Below, in pieces: positions 45,782-57,400 of a DNA stretch of 64,000 nt; positions within the stretch are counted from its first letter, which is position 1, and the number at the start of each line of letters is the position of its first letter. Under the pieces are notes generated by a model. It had not been told where the DNA came from. It did not search any database and saw nothing but the letters and a program-made list of their open reading frames with translations. Source of the DNA: Helopsaltes ochotensis. Its lineage: Eukaryota > Chordata > Aves > Passeriformes > Locustellidae. Position numbers and translations under genes: made by a program. The stretch is from NCBI GenBank assembly GCA_013400155.1, contig VXBM01000001.1:1760276-1824275 (forward strand). The letters run 5' to 3'.

Positions 45782-48700
45782 AAGGTAAATTAGCTATATG
45801 GACATGCAGGAATATGAATCAAAAGAATTCAGCTGACTCTCGAGCGAACCATTCATACAGAGATGTGCTAAAGCATCAGGATGTGATGGATGCAGCCCGC
45901 TCAGAAAACACCTAAGGACAAAAACTGCTTGTAAGGCATCTCACTGCAGCCTCCAAAAATCTGATTATGTAGGGAGAGGAAAAAAAAATCGGGTTTTGGA
46001 ATACATTAACTCAGTTGAACAGCACAGAGAGAAGGTACCAGCAAGAAGCAAATCAATTCCTGAAGGCTGCTGGGAAATTTCACTGAATTGGAGCTTCAGT
46101 GTAAGGCTGGCTGCACTTAGAAGAGTTATGTTTCACCTGAAATATTTAACACTGGGCATTTGAAATGCTCTGTGTGTCCAAAGAGCCCATTGAAAATATG
46201 CTTATGAGGAGATTTTAGAGGAACCCTGGGCTCATGCCATGCTAATGATGGGTGAACCCAGGTATTTGCGTTGTTCAGTTTTGTTGGGGTGTTTTTTGTT
46301 ATTGTTTGTTTTGGTTTGGTTTTTTTTTTGAGAAAAGCATGGGAATGATAAGTCCCTGGCCTCCATCACAGGGAAGCAAAAATTATCCTGTAATGAATGC
46401 TGGTCTGCTTTTGGGACACGTGCTGACAGATCTGTTGTTAGGAGGGAGATGTTTCCATAGCAAAACCATCATCTTAAATGGCACTGTAATGCAGCAGAGA
46501 TGCTGTGGTGGCCCTGGGGACCATCTTCCCCCACCATTCTGAGCATCCTTCCAGGGAATATGGGAGAGTGATGGCAGGGGAGATCAGAGCAGCTCATGGT
46601 GATGCTCCCCACAGCGCTGCCACAGCACCAGGGCTCTGCTGGCAAGGCTGTCAGCTCAGCGTTTTTCAGCCCTTTCTGACTTTAACAGAAAACTACAAAA
46701 AAAGCAAGCTTGAAATAGCTCCTTTTATCTCTGCAGACAAACAACTTGCTTTGAGCATCATTGTCACTCAGGCTAAATTACTTTTAGATGTTTTTAATGA
46801 CTAGGTAACATTTTTCAGCTGTTCTTTCTGCAGCACCCTGCAGAGGGACAGTCCATCTGTAAAGACCAAGGACTCCAATATTGTGGTTGCTCTTCCTGAC
46901 ATTCATTTGGGTTTATTATTTGATACATGATTCCCTGTGGCAGAGATGTTTTCAGCTAAATTTACAGCTACAAGCTCTTTTCTTTGCATAAAGGGGATCT
47001 GCTTCCAAAAGGGCTGGAAGGCTGTCTATGCACGTACGAGTGGAACGTAAGGGATGTAGAGGAGAAACTCTAGGACATTGAAGGTGACAGTCCAAATCCT
47101 GCCTGCGCTGAGGGTGACATTACCATTGGGCTGGAGGGATTTTAGCCCATCATTTGTTACCTGTACCTTTCACTTTGTTTGTAATGCATGGCACGGAGAG
47201 CTGTGACTTGCAAAATAATTCCACTGGGGACGTGGTTTGTGACATCAGCCATGCAGGTCTCTCGAATCCCTCTTTCCAAGGCAGGCACAGCTTTTGCATT
47301 CATTTCTAAAGGCAACTTCTCAGCCAGTTGCCTTCACCATCTCTGGGTTTTGCAGTGCTTCTAGGAGAATATATTTTTAAATCCTAGCTCATAAATTTTG
47401 GAAGCTACTTTCCATCCCCACCCCCTCGCCCCTATCAAAGTGTCAGAGCTGAAGAAAAACTGCAAGAGTGATGGATGTGCCCGTTTCTGCTTGCCAGTGC
47501 TCTGCTGTGTGTGGGGGGTGTTATTTACTGCACTGCTGGGGTTGTTTCTTCTTTGGTGGCACAGACAGCAGTGTAGGGGTTTGGTGCCTGGGAAGGAGGG
47601 GTAGGATGCCCATGGGTCATCCAAGCATTTGGCTGGAGGAGGCAGGGCTGGGAGAGAGGGCACAGTAACACAGATCGAAAAGGTGAAGCCATGGGGACAT
47701 GGATCGTGTCTGGTGGCTTGGCCCAGAGGGTGGATGCTGGGGACCAACCTGCACCTTCCTGGCGTTCGCTCTGAGGAGTGCAGGTTGGCTCACCCAAAAG
47801 TGCAGCTTTTAGTCGCCACCAGTCTTATCCCATCCCTCATGCAACCCCAGGTAATTGTGTTACTGCACTAGGCAGTGTGTGGCAGGGACCTGACCTGCCA
47901 TGCAGGGGAAAACATAGGTCTCTGTGCCCCACTGCAGAAACAGAGAGAGACACCCCTGTGCTCCCTGGCCAGTCTGGAGCCTGCCTGCTTTTACTGGGAA
48001 CCGCTGGGATGCTGGGCAGAGGGGTTGTCAACATTCAGCCCAGCACGTCACTTCTCCTGGAGCTATGCCTCTGTCTCTTCCCTGCCTGCAGTCACCTTTG
48101 TCCCACTCCTGCCCCAGAGCTGGGACAAGACCCCACAAAGAGCTTCAAAACTCTATTTTTCTAATGGAACTCCCAGTGCCTGCTGGCGTTTCCCCCCCAT
48201 GCTGTAGGAGCATCCCAAAGCAGCTCTGCCTGGTTGAAAGGCAGGTCAGGACCCTGCCCTCCCCGCAGTCTCACCAGCCCTTCCCTGAGGGCACGCTGCC
48301 GACAGATCCTGAGCCAGGGAGATGCTTTCCGCTGGCTTACAGAGGTTTGCAGACAAGCAAACCAAACCCTGCCAGCTCCCTGTGTGAGCGCCTGTCCTCC
48401 GTGAACTCCCGTGCGTCTCTTGCAGCCGGGCTTGTGGGAACGGATCGGAGGCTGCTGTGACTCAGCTGCTTCTCCCTTGAGAAGATCTGCCCTGGCACGG
48501 TGCTTGGCTCTGCGGCTGGGGCTGCCGGCACCTGGCAGCCTTCATCAACCAATGGCCTGGGGCAGAACATCCCAATTTCCACTGCCAAGCATTTATGGGA
48601 GGAGAATGCAGCATGTGATCTTGCAGGAAATCGAGGCAGCAACTCTGTGCTATACTGAGCTGGGGGGAAAAGTCCCATTCCTCCCTGAAGCTGAGCCTTG

Positions 48701-50954
48701 GGCTGGAGGGGCTGCAGCACAAGCTGGCTCTTCTCGTCTGCCCCTGCCTTTTCCCATCTCCTTATAACTTTCTCAGACAAATTCTTCTGCAATTGTAATT
48801 TTCCCTGCTGGCTCTCAGCCTGAAGAAACAGTGGTTTGGAAAGTTTGCTCAATGACTTGAAGGGAAGAGGCTCCCAAGCCTTTCATGCTCTGTGCCCACT
48901 GGAATATTTTTTTTCCCGGGGCTAATCTGTGGAGCATCACGCTTGGCTTGATGAGCCCATGATGCTCTCAAGAAACAAAGCCAAGCCTGGTGAGTGTGTA
49001 CTCAGCTGCTGCTGTGGGAGTCCAGGCAACACCATGGAGTCTTTTCTGCTCCTCTGCTTCACACAGCTCTGCCAGCCTGGAATCTAGGCGGGCTGCTCCG
49101 GTGGTGGGCAAAGGAGACTGATGAGGTGGTGGGTGCTGGAGCAGTGAGACTCACCTGTGGTGTGGGGCTGGTGTGCTTTCTATTGGGCTTTTTTTCCATG
49201 GAGGCAGGTAAAGCAGCAGTGCAGGTCTCACAGCGTAGCTGAGAAATGGAGGGGCTTGGAGAAAGGCTGTTTTGCTTGTTACTTTCTCATGTCAGAAGGG
49301 GAAAGTACCCGTTTTTCCGCTGGTGGTTTTGACTTTATAACAAGCCTCTTGCTGTGGTGTGGGCTGGCATGGCCTTATCCTGAGTTTCACAACTCTTTTG
49401 TGGGTTTCGTAAAGCCCCAGCGGCTAGAGCACCGTGATTTTGTAACTCCTAGCTGGCTTTTAAACCAGTCTGGAGAGGAGCTTGAAATGGTTGGATGCCT
49501 GCTGCCTCTCGGACCACAGAGGCTGGCAAACCAAATCCCAGATCTGGAGTTTTATCTTACTTTTCTTACCTGGGGCAAGGGAAAGAGAGGCTGCAGGTAT
49601 TGCTGAGCAGAAGCCAGGCCTGCGTTAGGAAGCAGTTTCCTACCAAAGACTGAGGATCCTGGTCAACCCCATGGGTTTGATAGGCACTAATGCCCTGTTA
49701 CTGCAGTAATTCCAAAACAGAGCCCTTTGTGACATGCTGCTGCCATGGTGTGCACACTGCCAGTGTATTTCTAACTTAATCCTGGCTGCTATTTGATCCT
49801 GCTAAGTTGTTTGTATTTACACCTCTATGATCCATAATGAAATCCTCTGTCTGACCAAACCTGGTTCCCAGTAGTTGGAGAGGGGACATACAGCAGTGGG
49901 GAATGTGAGGGTCTTCTGACAGTCACCTGGATACCCCTGGTGTGGGACATCCTCTAAGGTCTTGGCAGTGCAGGATAAGCCTGAGAAGGGGGTAAGAGGG
50001 CAGGAGTCTGGGGGCTGGCATGTTTCGGGACTGCAGACAGGGTGAGGGTCCCTCACAGCCCAGGGTGACAATTGGTGCCGAGCTACAACCAAGCCAGACA
50101 GTGGTTCATCCCCAGCAGACCTTGAGGCACTTGAGGCAGAGCAGTCTCATGCATTAAGCACCTTAAATCGTGTTGTGTGCTCTGAGGGGGTCTGCATGTC
50201 CTTCCAGGCAGGCTGGCGGTGGCTGGGCAAGTGTCTCTGGCAGGGAGCACCCGGCAGCGCTGCCCCGCGGGCGCTGAGCTGCAACCTGAGTGCGTGCAGG
50301 TCGCCGTCTCCCAGGCTCGGGGCGAGCGCAGCATGTGTGCTGGGAGAGCTGATCCGCGCTAATCCCATCAATATTTCACAGTGTCATGGCCCTGTTATAA
50401 TTCCTCGCATCATTTGGGATGCCGGCTGGGATGGGGGTGTGGTGCCAAGTGAAACATGAGAGCTGCCATGGCTTTGCCCTGGCTCTCTGGGCATCTGAGG
50501 GGTGAAAGAGGCTTTCTGTGAGCTTTTCTGCTTGCTGCCATGGGTAGAGCTGTGTGGCAGAAACAGGTGAACCCAAAAATGCTGGCTGTTGGCATCTGCC
50601 TGGCTTTGCCATGGGCAGGAGGGGTGGGGCTGTGCTGGGCAGCTGGCCCACATATGGATGCGGCTGTGACATGGCACAGCCTGCTCTATGTGGTCTCTCT
50701 GTGGGACACGGTGTTTAAGTGTCAACAAGAAGAAATTAAACAGTAACCAGTCGCTGGGCTGGTGATGAGGGCGTGAAAGCATTTCCTTTTCCTAAAGGCT
50801 GTTTGGAGTAACAGGGAGAGAGCATTACAGATAAAATCTGGCATGGTTTTGGGGAGGGGGTTTTCCCAAGGCACCATGTCATGACTTAAAGGGTCCCCTG
50901 CTTTGGGCTGGCCCCTGGGCTGGGATAGGAGTTGTAGGGCTGTAAATCCTATGA

Positions 50955-51346
50955 GAAGCAGATGATGGAGCTGGGGTTGTTTAACCTGGAGAAAAGGATG
51001 TTCTGGAGAGACCACGTTATTCTCTACAGTTGCCTGAAAGGAAGCTGTAGGAAGGTGAGGGTCAGTCTCTTCTCCCAAGTAGCAAGAGATAAGACAAGAG
51101 GAAATGGCCTCAAGCTGCACCAGCAAAGGTTCAAATTGGACATCATGAAGAATTTATTTTCTGTAAGTGTATTAAAGTATTGGAATGGACTGCCCAGGGA
51201 AATGTGGGGTCACCATCCCTGATGTTCAAGAATTGACTGGACATGGCACTTAGTGCTGTGGTTTTGTTGACCAGGTGTTGTTTGGTCAAAGGTTGGACTC
51301 AATGATCTTGGAGATCACTTCCAACCTTAATGATTCTATGATTCTA
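50955..51346 (+). mobile_element. CR1 LINE 3' end, about 390 bp
   Basis: The full avian CR1 3' landmark series is present: 'gagctggggttgtttaacct', 'tacagttgcctgaaaggaag', 'agacaagaggaaatggcctc', 'gaatggactgcccaggga' and 'ggttggactcaatgatct'. It ends in the terminal tandem gattctat/gattcta. It is 5'-truncated, as usual. The in-frame remains of the 3' part do not form a gene. Confidence 0.95.
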
Positions 51347-53499
51347 GAGCTGCTCCAATAGGAAATTCCCCTTCCAGCACCTTCCTGGCTCTGGGCTAGG
51401 GTTGATGCAGGAGCCACATATCTCTACTTGGTGGAACCAATCCGTGGATATGAGAGATGAAAGTACAGGAGAGGGTTAGGTCGGTTTGGGCTCCTGCTGC
51501 CTGGGGCTTGCTCTGACTCTTGGGAAAGCCATGCAAAGAGGAGGAAGGCCCTGGCCTTCAATCTCGTGGAGCCTTAAATTCCTTCAGTTAATCTCATGGG
51601 GGCAGCAGAGCAGGCAAAGCTCTGAAAATAGATCTGTTTCCAGCTGCCAATGACTCGTGTTAATTAATTAAAGCCTCGCAAGCTTGGGCCTGTAAAAGCG
51701 CAGTGCTGGTCGCGCCAGGCTCGGCTTGCTCTGCGCTCACGCACTAATTATCCTACTGCAAGGCCAGCAGCTAACGAAGCTCCAAATTGTGCTGGGTTCG
51801 GCTTCCAGCCATGTGGGAGGCAGGGAGTGCTGTTGCAGGATGGGATGGGCACAGTGCCTTGGATAAGGGGGAGCTTTGGGCAGCCCCGTCCCAGCCCTGG
51901 CACCCGCTTCCCCAGTGCTCATGGACAACTTCTCCCCATAACTGGCCCCATGACCTCAAGCTGTGCCTCTGCTAAGGTAGGGAATGGGATTTGGAGGGGC
52001 TGTGGAGGACCAGCTGCCTTGCACCACCTGAACACCCCATACCTGAGTAAGACAGGCTGGCCAAGGACATTTGTGCCTGGCTCCCAGGGCATGGGCCTCC
52101 CACTTCTGCAGGGCGGGCAGTGGGGCGAGGAGGGGACACTGGGTTTTGCCCAAGGACAGGAGGAAATGGTGATTAGGCTCTGGAGCACACAGGAGATGAG
52201 GGCAGGAAGGTAAGGACTGCTTGAGGAGGTGGGTAGCTCTGTTCTGAGAGTGGAACAAGGAACAGGTCCTGGGATATGCTGGGAGAGCGGGTGGTGGCTG
52301 CTTGGGGAATGTGTGCAAGGGTGACAGACCCACGCGACATCAAGAGCACTCAGATGAGTCCCTACTCAGCTGAGACTCACTGGTGGATGAGGACTGGGGG
52401 GATTCAAACCTCTGTTACCCTCCTTCCCACATACAGTGTTTGTAGGAGGTAGGATCCTGGCAGTCAGAGGCCTTGAGGATGGCATGTTAGTCAGGCTCCC
52501 CACAGGAATACCCAGGCCTTGCCCTCTTCACTAACCCTAAAGGTCCAGAAGATAGTGCAATCTCAACTAGAGCTGACCCTCATCCCCAGACAATGCTCAG
52601 CAACTGTACCACAACCAGCCCAGCCCTATGCCCTGCTGTGGGTCTGGCTCCAGGTCTGCAGGGTGTGGGGTTGGGGTGGCCTTTGTCCCCTTCCTGGAGA
52701 CCCCACCCTTGGGAAGGGTTGGTGTCGAGTGGAGGGGGCGAACTGGCATCCAGAGGTGATGGTGCTGGGACTGGGCACCACATGGCTTTGTATCCATGGG
52801 CTGGCATCACCTGACCACCCTGCCAGCTCCCAGAGAGCTGTAATCCAGCGTACACAGGTAGAGCACTTCCCTACTTCCTGCTCCAGCTGATTTCCAACTG
52901 CCCTAGATCCAACCTGCTGATTACACAGTGTTGGCTCAGAGTTTTGCTTTCAGGAGGCCTGCTGCTGCTGTGAGGAGTCGGGAGGGAGGGTTGGCCAGGT
53001 GCTGGAAGCTTACGAAAGGAAAGCAAACACAGGCCTGGACCTGGCAGCTCCTCCACATGGGGAGGAGCTGTAGAAGCCACCCAGGATAAAAAGGCTCCAC
53101 ACAGGGCCCCAGAGAAACCATTACCTGCCTGTGTTTCCAAACAACCTTCCGTCATGCGTGAATGGCAAGACATGCTGGGAGCAGAGAGAAGATGGGGCAC
53201 GGTGCCTGACTCGGGCATGCAGTGCAGGATGCTGGGGTGACTCTGAGGAGCAAGAAATCTTAGTGAGCACCATGGCACTGGCAGGGGGCTGTGCTGACTC
53301 TGGTGGCTCTGACTGGGGGCTGTGGTGTGATGGGTCTGGTAGCATGTGCTTGCTGTGCTGGCAAAACAGGACGACGCTTATCCGTGTTCAGTCACGCTTT
53401 TTCATAGTCGCAAGTCCACAATACCAGCCCTTTGCCACCCTGACTTCGCAAAGGGCATTCACAGGGGCCTTTTGTGGACTGCATCACCCAATGATGTCG

Positions 53500-54150
53500 A
53501 GCGAACCCCCAGCCCACCCTAGGTGTTGGGGGCCGACTGGGGGCTGCACGGCAGCATCCCGTCCCTGCCTGCCGCGACTCCGCCGAGGGACATGTTGCCA
53601 CCTGCTTCCGCGCAACGCAGGCAGGGGCGGCCCTGCTCCCCTCCTCCTCCTGCTCCTCCTGCTGCTCCCGCTCGCTGCCCCACGCCGGTGGCGCTGGCTG
53701 CGGGCCGGGCTGACGCTGCCGGCAGGGGGCGGTGAGGNNNNNNNNNNNNNNNNNNNNNNNNNNNNNNNNNNNNNNNNNNNNNNNNNNNNNNNNNNNNNNN
53801 NNNNNNNNNNNNNNNNNNNNNNNNNNNNNNNNNNNNNNNNNNNNNNNNNNNNNNNNNNNNNNCCGCCCGCCCTACCGAGCCGGACCCTGCCCTTCCCTGC
53901 CGTGCCGCCCGCGCCTGCTGCGCCAGCGCACCGCACCGGGCAGGTACCGAGGGACGCCAGCGGCGCCAGGCGAGCTGCGGGCCGGGGCGGGTGCGGGTCC
54001 GCAGGCCAGGGGGGTGCTGGGTTTGGGCGCCGCGTCCGCAGGCAGGATGCGGGAAGCTGGGGCGAACGGCACGGTGCGGGTACTGCGTGCGCACGGCCGG
54101 GAATGGGTGCTCAGCCCACGGGCAGCATCGGGAGTGGAGTGCTGGGTGCG
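53500..54150 (+). promoter_or_regulatory. CpG island, probable promoter and exon 1 of the downstream gene (SEMA4G?)
   Basis: Dense CpG, C-rich and G-rich blocks flank a 125-base gap. A CAG|gtaccg donor at 53943/53944 could end a non-coding first exon. The next candidate exon on the + strand is the signal-peptide exon at 63808. Function and gene assignment are inferred from position. Confidence 0.55.
53738..53862. other. Assembly gap (125 N)
   Basis: Unknown bases inside the CpG island. Long open frames crossing it are artefacts. Confidence 0.99.
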
Positions 54151-54410
54151 GGGGTTGAATCGCTTGGGGAGTGCTGGCTCAGGGTCGGGTCTGGAGGCAG
54201 GGTTTGGGTGGTGAATCCCAGCTGCTGAGTCCGCAGGCCGGATTTAGGGGGTGCTGAATCCACAGGCAGGGCTGGGTTGTTGAAATCTGGAGTGCCGGGT
54301 CTTGGTCCCGGTCCACAAGCAGGATTTGGAATGCAGGTTCTGTCTGCTCGGGTGCTGGATCCGGGTGCTGAGTCTACAGGCAGGATCTGGGGTGCTTGGT
54401 GTGGGTGCTG
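53990..54410. repeat. Degenerate minisatellite
   Basis: The phrase (g)tCCgCAGGCagg recurs with changes near 53997, 54037, 54188, 54229, 54258, 54311 and 54371. Between copies lie related 'gatttgggGTGCTGg' and 'GGGTGCTGaaTCc' blocks. Spacing varies from about 30 to 150 bases. It looks like an old tandem array that has diverged. Confidence 0.65.
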
Positions 54411-57400
54411 CTCACGGGAAGGGTCCAGAGAAAGAGGAGCAGGGCTCTGACCTGCTGTGGTTGAGATAATGCGTTGGGGGAAACAAGAGGGCAGAACCTT
54501 GGAAATAGCACGGAGAGGGGTTCAGGGTAGGTCTGATGCAGGTGAGGATTTGGGGATGATGAGCAGGAGGGGAGGTGGGATATGCTGGATCTGGTGATAG
54601 TGCAGGAGCTTTCTTTGGGGACAGGTTTGGGGTGTGGGGTGAGGTGGGTCCGGGGGACCTGGGTATGAGTGACGGGAGAACATGCTGGGGTAGTGAGGGA
54701 ACACAACAATAGAAATTATGGACAGACAGGGCACTAGCTCTGGCCAGGGAGGGCTGGATACAGCCTTTTCGTTCCCCAGCATGCTGCGGGATCAGGGGTC
54801 TGTAGGGATGAGAACTGCTGGGGTTGTTGGGGAAGGCTAAGCATTACCTGGGGTCAGCTGGTGTTTCAGATAACTGAGGTACTAAACTGATGCAGGTGGT
54901 GCAGTGCAATCCCTGCCCCCCTCTCCTTCCCTTTGGAAATCAGGGGGTGGTCATGGAATGTGACTTGTCTGAGCCTTGACTCTCGACTCCATCCTCCTTG
55001 GGATGCATTCTGTGGGGCCTGCAGATGGCCCTTAGGGAAAGCAGACCAGCCTGTGCTGGGGGCCTCTCTGCACCTTTGTGCCAATCCAAAGGTAGAAAGT
55101 ACCTGTGGCACTGGAATTTGGGGCTCTCTTTGCTCTCTCCATCAGTGCCCAGGTGGGCCAGTGACTTGTGCCTGGCCTTTAAACCAAGGGTGTGAAGTGG
55201 GAGGGGGAACCATGAAAAGGCTCTTCAGGTGCCAAAAACCCCCAGTTTACTAAGACAAATAGGCTTCCCAAAATGGATGAGTGCAGTTCTGCTCAGATGC
55301 AGGGAAATTATTAATAACAACAGTGGCATTTTTGGTGCTAGTTGGCTTGCCACTGCGGGCTCCGGTGGCTTTGCTTCCATCTGCAGCAGGCACTGGTTGG
55401 GGCCCCCCCACCTGAACCCAAACCTGGGCAGGGTGACCATGGCAGCCGCAGATGCTGCGTGTGTGCCCTGCAGGACAGGTCTGTGCTTCATCTTGGTTTG
55501 GGCAGGCTTGCTCTGCCCAAAGGGATGCAGCAGGAGAGATCCCTATCAGGACATTGTTTTTGTGTTGCAACCTGGGGGGGGAAAAAAACCCCCCAAATCC
55601 CAACCGCCCTTTCAGCTCCTGCAGATGAGGCTTTGTTCTCCCCCCCACCCCCATCCCCCCGCGTTTTTCAACATCTATTTGAACATTTCACCACTTTACC
55701 CACCAGGAATGCTGCGGGTTTGCTGGAGCTGGGAGGTTTATTCAGCAAATCTGGCAGGTCATGTGGCAGGAAAAAGCATCCAGGTGTTCTTAGCAAGACT
55801 GGCGAGGGGGCCTCTGCCGGCTCCCCGTGCGGGAGGGCAGCGGTGAGTGCAGAGGAGACGTGGTGCCAGCCTTGCCTGGCCGCGTGTGGGGAATTTCCCC
55901 GCACTTGCCCGCTGGCTCTGCTTAGTATCTTGATGCGATTTGTTGGGAAGCAGCTTGTGTGATGGGTGGTTTTGTGAGAGGGGGCCTGTCCTGGGGACCT
56001 GCTGCCTCTTAGAGGGGAGAGGTGATGTCCCCAGACTTTTTAATGTACCCCCGTCACAGCTGGTTGCCTGTTCTTGTTCAAAGGTGAGAGCTCCCTACCT
56101 GGCTTCAGGAGGAAATGCTGCCATCTTCGTTCCTCCCTGGCTGGCTGTGCCACCAGCTCCTTGTGATTTTACAAGCATGAGGGCTCTGCCATAGCAAGGT
56201 CATCACCAAAGCCACCCCCTCCCTCCTCCTGGGGCCTGAGCTCTGCTGTTCAAGGCGAAGGGTTTCAGGCACTGTAACCGAGCTGTGTGGGGGCCGGCAT
56301 GCAGCTTCGTGATTCAGGGTGTGCTCTGGGTTCTGCATTTCTTAGTGTTTAAAAGATCCCTCCAGGTACAATCTCACCTCCGTTACCTGATGGAGGGTGA
56401 CTGTTTGCCTGTTGCAAAGCCCAGCCCATGTAAATAATGCGGGGATCTGATTTTGGGGCAGCAAAGCTGGCGATATGCAAACAACTGTGGGAAAGGCCAG
56501 ATGTTACTGCTTCGTGCTATGCAGTATTCAATGTAAAGTGGAATATCAAAATTGGGTTTGACCCCAATTGAAGCTTTGTTGGAGGGAAAGTAAAGGAGAC
56601 AAGAAGATACTGTTGAAACTGGAGGCCCTAAAACTGCTCTCGTCATCTGCTTTTGCTGGACTTTGGAAAAGAAAACAGTTTATCTTTGGAATAAATAAAA
56701 GGGAGAGGAACAGGCAGAAAGCCCCGTGTTCACTGCAGACAAGTTGGATTGTGCTCCTTCTCTTTCCCCCGCTTCCAAGGGGACCCCAGGTTGTGTGTGA
56801 TTTCTGAGCCTGTTTCCCCTTGGGAAAGCCCTGCACCGTCCTGATGGTGGGAACCCCAGGCATTGCCAAGAAACATCTTTGAAACTCAAACCTGGCTTTG
56901 GAAAATAACTGGAAGACAAACCGGCTCTAAACAAACACCCAAGTTAATTCCGTGTCTTGCATTGTATGAGCCCAGTGAAATGAAACACAGTGCAGCCGCA
57001 GGGACGGGCTAATGGATTCAGATACTTTAAAAAGCCCTGAAATCTGCTGGGTTTGAGATGTCCTTTTACATTTAGGGTTGGGATTTTTTTTTTCTTGTTT
57101 TCTTTCTAATTGTTCCTGGGAGTTTAATTCTACAATTATTTTGCTGCTTCTGCTGAGGAGACAATGTGCTTCAGCCACAAAGCCTTTGAAGGCTGAATTG
57201 CAGATCACATCCAATGCTGAGCCACTTGGATGCAGACGCCCCCTTGCTGGGAGAATTTGCTGTGATGTGGAGGGCTGTCTGTCTCTTCGTTTGTCCGGGC
57301 TGCCGAGGGGCTGCCGGCCAGCGGTGAAGTTTGTCATGCTGCAGATGAAAAAAGGATGGAACATGTTGTGGTTTGAACGTGATGCTGCTAGCACAAGATT

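Larger units (their letters stand above)
40091..53500. other. Intergenic region between SLF2 and the next gene
   Basis: I see no exon chain on either strand. Open frames at 47-53 kb are GC-driven and lack homology. The region holds a poly-T tract (45.7 kb), a CR1 copy (51 kb) and several AT-rich islands with clustered transcription-factor-like motifs (near 43.6, 44.6, 45.0, 50.4 and 51.7 kb). Those stand out from the surrounding GC-rich, repetitive-looking sequence and may be conserved regulatory elements. Confidence 0.55.

Noticed and set aside
45431..45793. Forward frame ending in a long Phe run
   Set aside because: The Phe run is the poly-T tract; the rest has no recognisable protein similarity.
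47361..48852. Clusters of 100-178 codon frames on both strands
   Set aside because: They are Pro-, Ser- and Cys-rich chance translations without splice support or homology.
50962..51222. 86-codon frame near 51 kb
   Set aside because: It lies entirely within the CR1 3' region and is a repeat-derived translation.
53131..54228. 365-codon forward frame and the overlapping reverse frames
   Set aside because: They cross the second gap and a CpG island. No domain or conserved segment is visible and composition explains the lack of stops.
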